Below, piece after piece: positions 8,045 through 16,222 of a DNA stretch of 51,387 nt (position 1 is the stretch's first letter; the number at the start of each line of letters is the position of its first letter). The translations under genes were made by a program, and so were the position numbers. This DNA comes from Bacteroidales bacterium (GTDB lineage: Bacteria > Bacteroidota > Bacteroidia > Bacteroidales > UBA1402), in assembly GCA_012718945.1 (NCBI GenBank), contig JAAYBL010000019.1, forward strand, positions 1 through 51,387, given 5' to 3'. Below the pieces are notes generated by a model that made no database searches, was not told the origin of the DNA, and saw only the letters and a list, made by a program, of their open reading frames with translations.

Positions 8045-8917
8045 ATGAAACGTATCATGTTGGCCGGAAGCACCTTGTTGCTTCCATTGTTGTTTGTCAT
8101 TCTGCTCTTACCGGCTTGCAACCGCACTTCCGATGCGTACAAAGCCCTCGAACAGGAAAAGGACTCCCTCTTGCTGGAGGAACAGAAGAAATCGGCTGAA
8201 CTTAATCAGATGCTGTCTGTCATCAATATGATTGAGGAAAACTTCAATCAAATCAAGGAGGCAGAAAACTATGTCACCTTTCAGGCCGGTCAACAGGAAA
8301 TTGCTCAAGACAGTATTGGGCGCATTGTCAACGACATTGAACTGATCAGGCGGACCTTGGTAGAGAATAAGAGTCAGATTGCCAGTTTGAAGAATCAGTT
8401 GGCAGCCAGTCGTAACGCTTCCGGGGAAATGAAACGGATGCTTGCCCGCCTCACCGCTCAGATTGAAGAACATGCCAAAACCATCACTTCCCTGCAAGAA
8501 CAGTTGGCGCTTAAGGACATCCGTATTCAGGAACTGGATGAACTCGTTCTGACGCTTGGTGATTCCATCTCGTCCTTGCGTACCAATGTGGCCGGTAAAG
8601 AAACGCAACTGGCTCAGAAAGAAGCAGAAATCAACAAGGTCTGGTTTGTGTTTGGAACCCGCAAGGAACTCAAGCAGCAGGAGATCTTCACGCGCAACGG
8701 TTTGCTCGTAGAAGGGTTCAACAAAGACTACTTCCTCGAAGAGGACGCCAGGACATTGACCGAGATACCATTGTATTCCAAAAAGGCCAAATTGTTGACA
8801 AATCACCCTGTCAGCAGCTATCAGTTAGAGAAGGTGAACGATTTTGTCGTACTTCATATTACAGACCCGAAGAAATTCTGGGAAATTTCTCACTATTTGG
8901 TTATTGAAGTGGATTAA
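8045..8917 (+). CDS. Coiled-coil lipoprotein, conserved in Bacteroidota
   Basis: A 290 aa lipoprotein with signal MKRIMLAGSTLLLPLLFVILLLPAC and lipobox Cys at residue 25. Residues about 35-200 are charged heptad-like sequence (EQEKDSLLLEEQKKSAELNQ and similar) with almost no Gly or Pro, predicting a long coiled coil. The C-terminal 90 residues form a compact domain beginning VWFVFGTRKELKQQEIF and containing FNKDYFLEEDARTLTEIPL, a layout seen in uncharacterised Bacteroidales lipoproteins. The ATG at 8045 is preferred over the TTG at 8036. A strong terminator follows, so the transcription unit ends here. The role is unknown; a structural envelope role is only a guess. Confidence 0.8.
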   Translation: MKRIMLAGSTLLLPLLFVILLLPACNRTSDAYKALEQEKDSLLLEEQKKSAELNQMLSVINMIEENFNQIKEAENYVTFQAGQQEIAQDSIGRIVNDIELIRRTLVENKSQIASLKNQLAASRNASGEMKRMLARLTAQIEEHAKTITSLQEQLALKDIRIQELDELVLTLGDSISSLRTNVAGKETQLAQKEAEINKVWFVFGTRKELKQQEIFTRNGLLVEGFNKDYFLEEDARTLTEIPLYSKKAKLLTNHPVSSYQLEKVNDFVVLHITDPKKFWEISHYLVIEVD

Positions 8918-8956
8918 ACCAACAAACTGTTGCCCTACGATGGGCGGCTCCGTGTA

Positions 8957-8996
8957 ACACCAAGTCAGTTTCTAAGCTGATTTGGTGTTTTTTTTT
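8957..8996 (+). terminator. Rho-independent terminator after the coiled-coil lipoprotein
   Basis: A 12-bp stem ACACCAAGTCAG / CTGATTTGGTGT with one G-U pair and an 8-base loop is followed by eight T residues. It lies 40 bases after the stop codon. Confidence 0.88.
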
Positions 8997-9059
8997 CATT
9001 TAAAACGCCCCTTTTTGACCACATTTATACGCATGTTGAATAAACATTCATTATATGTA

Positions 9060-9098
9060 AGTTACTTTTCGATTAATTATATAGCCAAAAAAGTAACT
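9060..9098. repeat. 10-bp inverted repeat upstream of susC
   Basis: AGTTACTTTT at 9060-9069 and its exact reverse complement AAAAGTAACT at 9089-9098 are separated by 19 AT-rich bases. It may be an operator or a weak hairpin; there is no T-tract, so it is not a terminator. Confidence 0.45.
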
Positions 9099-9234
9099 GG
9101 ATTGAAATATTGTGCAATGGAAAATAGTTGAATATATACGGCTTAAATATTTCTCATAGTGTTGATTGATAGTTAAATAGACGAAAATGTTGACCGCCAA
9201 CTCTCTGTTGGGGTTCATCCATAAAAGACAGCCT

Positions 9235-9253
9235 GAACCTATGCATAAGGTTC
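9235..9253. promoter_or_regulatory. Palindrome upstream of the susC promoter, possible operator
   Basis: GAACCT-ATGCATA-AGGTTC has perfect 6-bp arms, and the centre contains the palindrome ATGCAT. It lies about 53 bases before the -7 box, near position -70 to -85, where an activator could bind. A short TTTT follows, so a weak hairpin is an alternative reading. Confidence 0.4.
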
Positions 9254-9305
9254 TTTTACCTTTTGCGCAGGAGTATTCACCGGTTAAAACAGATGAAAAA
9301 GTGTT

Positions 9306-9313
9306 TATATTTG
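9306..9313 (+). promoter_or_regulatory. -7 box of the SusCD operon
   Basis: TATATTTG is an exact TAnnTTTG match 142 bases before the susC ATG. No good -33 TTTG is seen at 19-21 bases, which would fit a promoter needing an activator. Confidence 0.5.
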
Positions 9314-9455
9314 TAATGTTCGTTAAATACCGTTAATAACCATGACACATGCGGGGTCACCTGAAGCGTCATTGGTTGTTTTTTGTGGTACAATTAACCG
9401 GCAAACACCATAACGCAACAACAAGAGTGATGATTAACAACTTAAACGTTCAATT

Positions 9456-12400
9456 ATGAGAAAACTGACTTTCTTACTGGCTTGCTTCTTTATGGCAAGC
9501 CTGGGTATGGTTCATGCTCAGTCGACTACAGCGTCCGGCAAGGTGGTTTACGCCGCCGACGGTGAGCCAGTCATTGGGGCATCCATATTGGTAAAAGGAA
9601 CCAATTCTGGCGCGATTACTGATGTCAACGGGCAATTTATGGTCAATATGCCTGGCTCCTCCAGGACCTTGGTCATTACGTACCTTGGTATGAAAAAAAC
9701 TGAGGTCGAAGGAAAAGCCAACATGGTCATCGAGCTTGAACCTGCCTCTTCCGAGCTGGAAGAAGTCATTGTAACCGGTTACGGTACACCCAAGAAAAGT
9801 TCTTTCTCGGGATCTGCCGCTACCATCAAAGGGGAAAAGTTGGAAAAAATTCAAACGTCCAACCTATCAAAATCCCTGGAAGGAGCTGTGGCTGGTTTGC
9901 AAACCACCTCTGGCTCCGGTCAGCCCGGTGCATCAGCTGCTCTATTGATTCGTGGTTTGGGTTCTGTCAGTGCCAGTCAGGCTCCCCTCATCGTGCTTGA
10001 TGGGGTACCTTACGAAGGTTCATTGAACACCATTTCCACCCAGGATGTTGAATCCTATACCGTTTTGAAAGATGCGGCCGCCAACTCCTTGTACGGTGCG
10101 CGTGGTTCCAACGGTGTCATAATCATCACTACCAAACGCGGGAAAAGTGGTAAAACAACCGTCAACTTTGATGCCCGCATGGGTTTCAACAGCCGTGGTG
10201 TATCACCCTATGACGTGATAACCGATCCAGGTGATTTTTATGAAATGTACTGGGAATCCATGAGGAATGCCAATTTGGCCGACGGTATGAGCTTTTTGGA
10301 GGCCAATGCAGCCGCCAGTGCCGGTTTGATCCCCAACCTTCGCTATAACGTTTACAAGAACGTACCCGATGCTGAATTGATTGATCCTGCCACGGGTAAA
10401 TTGAACGCGGCTGCCAAAAGTCTGAAATGGAACGACAGTTGGCTCAACGATCCAGCTGTCAACGGACTGCGTCAGGAATACAACGTGAACATTTCACAAG
10501 GCACGGACATGTCGAACATCTACGCTTCGCTGTCTTACCTGGATGACAAAGGTTACGTATCCAATTCCGATTTCAAGCGTATGTCTGCTCGATTGAAAGC
10601 CGAACAGAAAATAGGTGACAATATCAAGATTAACGGTGCCGTCAACTACACGAACACAGCCACCAATAATGTGGGATCAGGGACAAGTAACTACAGCAAC
10701 ATCTTCATGTTTGGTCAGCAAATTGCTCCCATTTACCCCATTTACCTCTACGACAAAACCACAGGGCAACCCTTGCTGGATAACCATGGCAACAAACGCT
10801 ATGACTTTGGTACGACCTACGCTCGTCCCTACGCTTCGGAACAAAACCCCATGGCTACCCTTAATGCCAACATCAACAAGATAATCTTTGATGTTTTCAC
10901 CACCAGGGGATCTTTTGAACTCAAATTCTTGGACGACTTTACGTTCACGACAAATGCAGCGTTGGATGTATTCTCCTCCGTTACAAACGATTTTGCCACA
11001 CCGATTGGCGGTGACGCTGCAAATGTCGGTGGTAGGGGCGAAAAGCAAACCCTTCGCTACTCGGCCTTGACTGTTCAAGAAATGTTGCAATATAAGAAGT
11101 TGTTGGGTGACCACAGCATTGACGGTTTGTTGGTGCATGAAATCAAGCGCGACAATTCAAATTCGTTGTATGGTCACATGACCAATTTCGTTGACCCCAC
11201 CAACCCTGAATTTACCAATGCCGCCAGGTACGAAGACCTGTCTTCGGCTGAACAAATGTATTCGTTGGAAGGTTTCCTGGGTAAGGTCGATTACAACTTT
11301 GCCGAAAAATACTACTTGACCGCCAGCCTTAGGTTTGATGGTTCTTCCAAGTTTCATCCCGATAACCGTTGGGGTAGTTTCTGGGCTCTGGGCGGATCCT
11401 GGCGCCTCACTCACGAAGATTTCATGAGTGATCTCTCCTTCTTCGATGAATTGAAATTGAAAGCTAGCTACGGTACCCAGGGCAACGACAACATCGGGAC
11501 CTGGTATGCCTACAAAAACCTGTACGATGTCAACCGCATCGATGGTGAACCTTCCACTTCCTTGGCTTTCCGCGGCAACCCTGATTTGTCCTGGGAAAAG
11601 AGTACCAACTTCAATGCCGGTTTCGAGATGCAGGGTTGGAACAAACGACTGGTCTTGAACGCCGACTTTTTCATCAAGGAAACCAAGGATTTGCTGTATG
11701 CCAAGCCATTGGCCGTCAGTGAAGGATTGCCCGGTACGATTTTTGTCAACGACCTTGATATGAAGAACACCGGTTTCGAAGTTGAAGTGGCACTGGATGT
11801 CGTAAAGATGAGAGACCTGCAATGGAACGTCAACCTCAACCTGACCCATTATAAAAACGCCCTGACCCGTCTTCCCTCCGACAAAGCTGAATTGATTGCT
11901 AGAGACGGAGGTTACCAAGCAGGCAGTTACTGGCGTAAAGAAGGCGGCAGTTTATACGACTTCTACACGTATGAATATAAGGGCGTAGATGAAGTATCCG
12001 GTAAGGCGCTTTACGGTGTTTATGCCAAGAAATTGGACGACAACGGCGATGTGATTTATAAAAATGGCGAACCGGTTTGGGAGGAAAAAACGCCAACCAC
12101 GATCAGTTCCAATGCAACCCTCATGCAAACAGGCAAATCGGCTGTTCCTGACCTCTACGGTGGTTTGGGTACTACTTTAGAATACAAGGGCATTGACTTT
12201 TCCTTGCAGACAGCTTTCCAGCTAGGCGGTTATGTGATGGACGGTGTGTATCAAGGCTTCATGACGCCAGGTGAAAGTGGTAACAACTTTCACAAAGACA
12301 TGTTTGCTCGATGGACACCTGAAAACACCAACACTAACGTGCCTCTGTTGCTTTATGAAGACCAAGATCAGAATGCTTCTTCAGACCGTTGGCTGACCAA

Positions 12401-12626
12401 AGCGTCTTACTTCAGCATCCGTAACATGACAGTCGGGTACACCTTACCCAAGAAATGGTTGTCCAATCTGAAGATAGAAAAGCTGCGTGTTTACGGTGTT
12501 GCCGACAATGTTTGGTACACCTCCGCCCGAAAGGGCCTTGATGTCCGTCAATCCTTCTCTGGATCGGTGAGCTACGTCTATTCGCCCATCCGCACGGTAT
12601 CGGTCGGTGTACAGATTGGTCTTTAA
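9456..12626 (+). CDS. SusC/RagA-type TonB-linked outer membrane transporter
   Basis: A 1056 aa outer-membrane barrel that imports oligomeric nutrients together with its SusD lid, powered by TonB. The order is: signal peptide (MRKLTFLLACFFMASLGMVHAQ), a carboxypeptidase-regulatory-like domain from about residue 28 (SGKVVYAADGEPVIGASILV), a TonB-box-like stretch ending in LEEVIVTGYGT, then the plug domain with LLIRGLGSVSASQAPLIVLDG and LKDAAANSLYGARGSNGVIII, the SusC signature. The rest is a 22-strand-type barrel. Length is normal. It is followed 24 bases later by susD. Glycan or peptide cargo cannot be decided; no glycoside hydrolase lies next to it, while a peptidase gene follows the operon. 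Confidence 0.95.
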   Translation: MRKLTFLLACFFMASLGMVHAQSTTASGKVVYAADGEPVIGASILVKGTNSGAITDVNGQFMVNMPGSSRTLVITYLGMKKTEVEGKANMVIELEPASSELEEVIVTGYGTPKKSSFSGSAATIKGEKLEKIQTSNLSKSLEGAVAGLQTTSGSGQPGASAALLIRGLGSVSASQAPLIVLDGVPYEGSLNTISTQDVESYTVLKDAAANSLYGARGSNGVIIITTKRGKSGKTTVNFDARMGFNSRGVSPYDVITDPGDFYEMYWESMRNANLADGMSFLEANAAASAGLIPNLRYNVYKNVPDAELIDPATGKLNAAAKSLKWNDSWLNDPAVNGLRQEYNVNISQGTDMSNIYASLSYLDDKGYVSNSDFKRMSARLKAEQKIGDNIKINGAVNYTNTATNNVGSGTSNYSNIFMFGQQIAPIYPIYLYDKTTGQPLLDNHGNKRYDFGTTYARPYASEQNPMATLNANINKIIFDVFTTRGSFELKFLDDFTFTTNAALDVFSSVTNDFATPIGGDAANVGGRGEKQTLRYSALTVQEMLQYKKLLGDHSIDGLLVHEIKRDNSNSLYGHMTNFVDPTNPEFTNAARYEDLSSAEQMYSLEGFLGKVDYNFAEKYYLTASLRFDGSSKFHPDNRWGSFWALGGSWRLTHEDFMSDLSFFDELKLKASYGTQGNDNIGTWYAYKNLYDVNRIDGEPSTSLAFRGNPDLSWEKSTNFNAGFEMQGWNKRLVLNADFFIKETKDLLYAKPLAVSEGLPGTIFVNDLDMKNTGFEVEVALDVVKMRDLQWNVNLNLTHYKNALTRLPSDKAELIARDGGYQAGSYWRKEGGSLYDFYTYEYKGVDEVSGKALYGVYAKKLDDNGDVIYKNGEPVWEEKTPTTISSNATLMQTGKSAVPDLYGGLGTTLEYKGIDFSLQTAFQLGGYVMDGVYQGFMTPGESGNNFHKDMFARWTPENTNTNVPLLLYEDQDQNASSDRWLTKASYFSIRNMTVGYTLPKKWLSNLKIEKLRVYGVADNVWYTSARKGLDVRQSFSGSVSYVYSPIRTVSVGVQIGL

Positions 12627-12650
12627 TCATAACCAGAAATAAGTTCAACT

Positions 12651-14222
12651 ATGAAAACAATTAAATATAGTATCATTGCTCTTGCCGCTTTGACGTTGAC
12701 GGCTTGCGGCGAGGATTTTCTGACCAACGATTACCGTTCTGGTCTTGATGCCGATGCGGTTGAGAAGTTGCTGGATGAAAGCCCCGACGCTGTCATCAAC
12801 TCCTATGTTAATGGCATGTATTCTTACATGGTGGAAGGTTATTCCTTTGACAACGATGCTCACGACATCTTTACGTTTGCTTCCATCTTACATGTGGCTG
12901 ATATGACCGGTCAGGATATGGTACAGGAAAAGTCTCACTGGTTCAATTATGACTACGACTGGGACAACCGCATGTTCAACTACCGTCGTACCCGCTCTCA
13001 CTGGAGTACGCTGTACACCATGATTGCCAAAGCAAACACCATCATCAACTTGTTCCCGGAAGAACCTGCTGAAGACAACGTGGTGGCACGTGCCGGTTTG
13101 GGACAAGCCCTGGCTGTTCGTGGATTGGCCTATTATTATCTGATTCAATTGTATCAACAATCAGCTACCAGCGACTCCTCAATCATTACGTTGTTGCCCG
13201 GTGTCCCCTTGAAGTTTGCAGAAACTGAAGCGGTAGAAAACAGAGACTCCTTGAATGGGAGGAATACGGTAGGTCGTGTTCACCAACAAATTGAAAGTGA
13301 CTTGAGTAGAGCGGTGGCTTTATTGGAAGGTTACGAACGTCCGGTGAAGTACTTTATCGACCAGTCGGTGGCTTATGGCATCCAGGCTCGTTACTTTCTG
13401 TTGAAAGGCAAATGGCAGGCTGCCGCTGATGCCGCAATTTCCGCTCAGGAACTGGCTGCAGATAACGGATTGGCTATCATGGAACCCAGCCTATTGCACG
13501 ATGGATTTATGGATATCTCCAACAAAGAATGGATGTGGGGTTTCGATCACTCAACAGAAACACAGACAACCTATGCTTCCTGGTTTTCCATGGTTTCCAA
13601 CATGGCTCCCGGTTATGCTGGTTTGAATTATGCTCCCCGCTTGATTGACAAAGCCCTTTATGACCAGATTTCCAAGAGCGACGAACGCAAAACCCTGTTC
13701 AATGACGGTGTTGGAGTCCCCAACGCTGATGGTGAGTTTGCCGCAGCCAAAGACCTGCCTTATGCCAACTTGAAGTTTGGCGACAAGGGTGATTGGACAA
13801 TGGATTATGTCTATATGCGTGTGGCAGAAATGGTGCTGATTGAAGCTGAAGCCAAAGCTCAAATGGGTAATAACGCTGAGGCTGCCACTGCCTTGAAGAA
13901 ACTCATGGTCAACCGCGATCCGAAATGGAACAAGGCCTCTGTAACGGTTGACGATGTCTTCGTTCAACGCCGCATTGAGTTGTGGGGTGAAGGATTCAAC
14001 TTCTTCGACTTCAAACGGTTGAACAAGGTTGTTGACAGGCGGTACAAGGATTCCAACCACCGCACAAAAGTGTATGCCCATCACGGTGCCGATTACATCA
14101 ATCTTGATCCCAAGGGCAACCCCTATTCCTGGGAAAAGCTTGCTAAAGATTGGACCTACCAGATTCCAGTTACGGAAATGAATGAGAATCCAAGGATTCT
14201 TGGTTCGGAACAGAATCCGTAA
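12651..14222 (+). CDS. SusD/RagB-type nutrient-binding lipoprotein
   Basis: A 523 aa surface lipoprotein forming the lid of the preceding SusC barrel. The signal MKTIKYSIIALAALTLTAC ends in a lipobox with Cys 19, followed by GEDF, typical for surface export. The helical TPR-like scaffold is visible in RAGLGQALAVRGLAYYYLIQLY near residue 150. The C-terminal part has YMRVAEMVLIEAEAKAQMG and VFVQRRIELWGEGFNFFDF, both strongly conserved in SusD proteins, and ends with IPVTEMNENP. Length is normal. Ligand is unknown. It lies between susC and the large lipoprotein gene and is surely co-transcribed with susC. Confidence 0.95.
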   Translation: MKTIKYSIIALAALTLTACGEDFLTNDYRSGLDADAVEKLLDESPDAVINSYVNGMYSYMVEGYSFDNDAHDIFTFASILHVADMTGQDMVQEKSHWFNYDYDWDNRMFNYRRTRSHWSTLYTMIAKANTIINLFPEEPAEDNVVARAGLGQALAVRGLAYYYLIQLYQQSATSDSSIITLLPGVPLKFAETEAVENRDSLNGRNTVGRVHQQIESDLSRAVALLEGYERPVKYFIDQSVAYGIQARYFLLKGKWQAAADAAISAQELAADNGLAIMEPSLLHDGFMDISNKEWMWGFDHSTETQTTYASWFSMVSNMAPGYAGLNYAPRLIDKALYDQISKSDERKTLFNDGVGVPNADGEFAAAKDLPYANLKFGDKGDWTMDYVYMRVAEMVLIEAEAKAQMGNNAEAATALKKLMVNRDPKWNKASVTVDDVFVQRRIELWGEGFNFFDFKRLNKVVDRRYKDSNHRTKVYAHHGADYINLDPKGNPYSWEKLAKDWTYQIPVTEMNENPRILGSEQNP

Positions 14223-14266
14223 GTTGCTGTTAAATAACTGACTTCAAAACTCAAAAGTATAAGAGT

Positions 14267-16096
14267 ATGAAAAATATCATTCGTAGTGGCGTATTACTGT
14301 TGGGCGTGCTCAGCTTAGCGGTATTCAATTCATGTACCGAGGATTTGGTCAAATCCGACTTTGACTACAACCCCAACAAAGCGGTCACCTTGGCGTCTTT
14401 GCAATTCGATTCCCTTGTCAAGGTGTCCGATGAAGCCGTCAAGTTACAAGCAACCTTGCTTGATACCGGTGAAAGTAAAATTTACGACCAAGGGTTTATT
14501 TATTCAACATCGGAAGCCTTTGCAACTTACTCGGCTGTGTCTGTAGAATTTACTGACACTTTGACAGATGGTAGCATCGTGTTTGAGATGGAAGAGTTCA
14601 AACTAGCCCAGGGCAAGGATTTTTATTTTAAGGCCTTCGTATTGACCAAAGATGGAATGAGCATCAGCGAAGCTGTCAAAACCATCAATCTACCCGTCAC
14701 ATGGGAAACAATTGGCTCTGTAAACTTGACTGACAAGACCTTTACAAATGAATCTTACTCGGTTGACTTGCAGAAATTCAAGGGAAGGAATGAATACCGT
14801 CTGGTTGATCCCTTCCGATCGGGTGATGAGCAGTACCTGTCATTCTTCCTGGATGACGATGCCAACGCCCTGCAAAGCCAGTTCAAGCCAGGAGCCCAAA
14901 ACGTTGGCGCTGATGGTATGGTATTCTATTGGCATCCAAGCTATGTTGGATCCTATTGTGTCTTTACCAATAAGGCCAACGTCTATACCATTGGTTTCCT
15001 ATTATTGGAAGGCTCTTCGCTGTACCTAGGTGGTGAAATCATCTTTGAGTGGGTTGATGGCTATCCAGGCGAAATTCCTGAAGTCATTGATTACAACAAA
15101 ATGGCCGTTGAACCTATAGTGGGGGCTGTCAGTGAATTTACTTCTGCCGCCTTCTATAACAAGAGTTGGGCACAAGTGCTGTCAAAAGCCATCGACATCA
15201 AGAAAGACAAGCTAGACAGTCCCTACAAGAATCTGTATTATTTCTCTGACTTGTATGCTGAACGATTTGGTTTAGCCTTCTACTACAATGGTGATACTGT
15301 CATCATTCCTGGAAACCAGAAAACGGGTGCCAAGTACCGCGACAAAGACTTGTATGTTTCACCGTGTGAAGATCATAAGTCGTTTGTCAAGACCTACCCG
15401 AACGGTGTTTCAATTTACACGTTTGGCTTGGAATTCCACTTGGAAGATGGCACCAGCGTGGGTGATTTCGTAGAAACGTTTACCTATTCAAAGAATCCCA
15501 TCACCTATGAGGCTGCCGATTTCTTTGGAAGCTACCTGATGACAGGTTCCAGCCAGTTCGGTAGCTCGAATCCTGATGCTGCCATGCCTGTAACCATCGC
15601 TGCTGGTGCTACCGCCGACACCTTCCTGATTACAGGGATTGATTATGTAACCAGCGTGAAGGCCCATTTCGATGCAGCCACGAGCGTGATGTCCATTGCT
15701 CCCCAAACATTACCCGATTATGTAGGCACTAGCGCTACCTTCGATATGACCTGGTTTAATACCACACCTGAAGGTGATGTGAGTGACGAAGCTGCCATGA
15801 GCTTCACAAAGACATTGAGCGGTGACCTTGTATTATCCTCCACGTCAGCTGCTGATGGGTATATCCTGAATAGTGTTGCTGCAGGTGGTTATGTGGATGG
15901 CTACTATGGGGTGGCTTTTACACCTCAAGCCCAACCGGCCGGCGCCAAGCTCATGAAGGTGAAATCCACAAAAACACCCTCCTTTGGAGTTAAAGGTGAT
16001 TTGTTCAGGTCTTCTATCCGTTTCGCTGAAGGCGATTTCGCTGTGAAACCATTCGAAAAATCATTTCGCCAAGTAACGATTGCCCCCATCCGTTGA
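14267..16096 (+). CDS. Surface lipoprotein of the SusCD operon (SusE-position)
   Basis: A 609 aa lipoprotein with signal MKNIIRSGVLLLGVLSLAVF and lipobox Cys 23 (NSCTEDL). Residues about 35-135 look like a fibronectin-III-like module (KLQATLLDTGESKIYDQGFIYST). The next part carries YSVDLQKFKGRNEYRLVDPF, a motif seen in other Bacteroidales surface lipoproteins. The C-terminal third resembles a lipocalin-like beta module (FGSYLMTGSSQFG, then DTFLITGIDYVTSVKAHFD). Third position after susC and susD is where SusE-type surface binding proteins are usually encoded, so an accessory ligand-binding role is likely. No catalytic motif is seen. A terminator follows 21 bases after the stop. Confidence 0.75.
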   Translation: MKNIIRSGVLLLGVLSLAVFNSCTEDLVKSDFDYNPNKAVTLASLQFDSLVKVSDEAVKLQATLLDTGESKIYDQGFIYSTSEAFATYSAVSVEFTDTLTDGSIVFEMEEFKLAQGKDFYFKAFVLTKDGMSISEAVKTINLPVTWETIGSVNLTDKTFTNESYSVDLQKFKGRNEYRLVDPFRSGDEQYLSFFLDDDANALQSQFKPGAQNVGADGMVFYWHPSYVGSYCVFTNKANVYTIGFLLLEGSSLYLGGEIIFEWVDGYPGEIPEVIDYNKMAVEPIVGAVSEFTSAAFYNKSWAQVLSKAIDIKKDKLDSPYKNLYYFSDLYAERFGLAFYYNGDTVIIPGNQKTGAKYRDKDLYVSPCEDHKSFVKTYPNGVSIYTFGLEFHLEDGTSVGDFVETFTYSKNPITYEAADFFGSYLMTGSSQFGSSNPDAAMPVTIAAGATADTFLITGIDYVTSVKAHFDAATSVMSIAPQTLPDYVGTSATFDMTWFNTTPEGDVSDEAAMSFTKTLSGDLVLSSTSAADGYILNSVAAGGYVDGYYGVAFTPQAQPAGAKLMKVKSTKTPSFGVKGDLFRSSIRFAEGDFAVKPFEKSFRQVTIAPIR

Positions 16097-16117
16097 TTGG
16101 TTGGCCCTTTATAAAAT

Positions 16118-16153
16118 CCGCCCGGGAAGTACGCTTTTCGGGCGGTTTTTTTT
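16118..16153 (+). terminator. Rho-independent terminator of the SusCD operon
   Basis: A CCGCCCG / CGGGCGG stem (7 bp) with a 14-base loop is followed by eight T residues. It separates the SusCD operon from the M16 peptidase gene. Confidence 0.85.
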
Positions 16154-16188
16154 GTGATTACACTGCATGTTTATGTAATCCTTTTTGA

Positions 16189-16196
16189 TACCTTTG
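16189..16196 (+). promoter_or_regulatory. -7 box of the M16 peptidase gene
   Basis: TACCTTTG is an exact TAnnTTTG match 26 bases before the ATG at 16223. It lies downstream of the ORF-track start at 16154, which therefore cannot be the usual start. Confidence 0.6.
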
Positions 16197-16222
16197 TCGA
16201 AATGTTATCAAAACAACGCTTT

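Larger units (their letters stand above)
8997..9455. other. AT-rich regulatory gap before susC
   Basis: About 460 bases without a credible gene. It holds a 10-bp inverted repeat (9060-9098), a second palindrome (9235-9253), a -7 box at 9306 and a direct repeat of CGTTAA (9321-9326 and 9331-9336). The stretch is clearly richer in A+T than the flanking genes. The only ORF of note, 32 codons from 9033, has no recognisable product. Together these suggest a controlled promoter region for the SusCD genes with a leader of about 135 nt. Confidence 0.6.

Noticed and set aside
8108-8806. 232 aa minus-strand ORF
   Set aside because: Lies fully inside the coiled-coil lipoprotein gene in the opposite frame; no recognisable motif and no promoter. 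It is an antisense shadow.
9033-9131. 32-codon ORF in the gap before susC
   Set aside because: AT-rich, no family resemblance, no promoter; overlaps the 10-bp inverted repeat. Chance ORF is the simplest reading.
11157-11918. 253 aa minus-strand ORF
   Set aside because: Antisense shadow of susC, with repetitive Gly/Val/Phe composition typical of the reverse frame of barrel genes.
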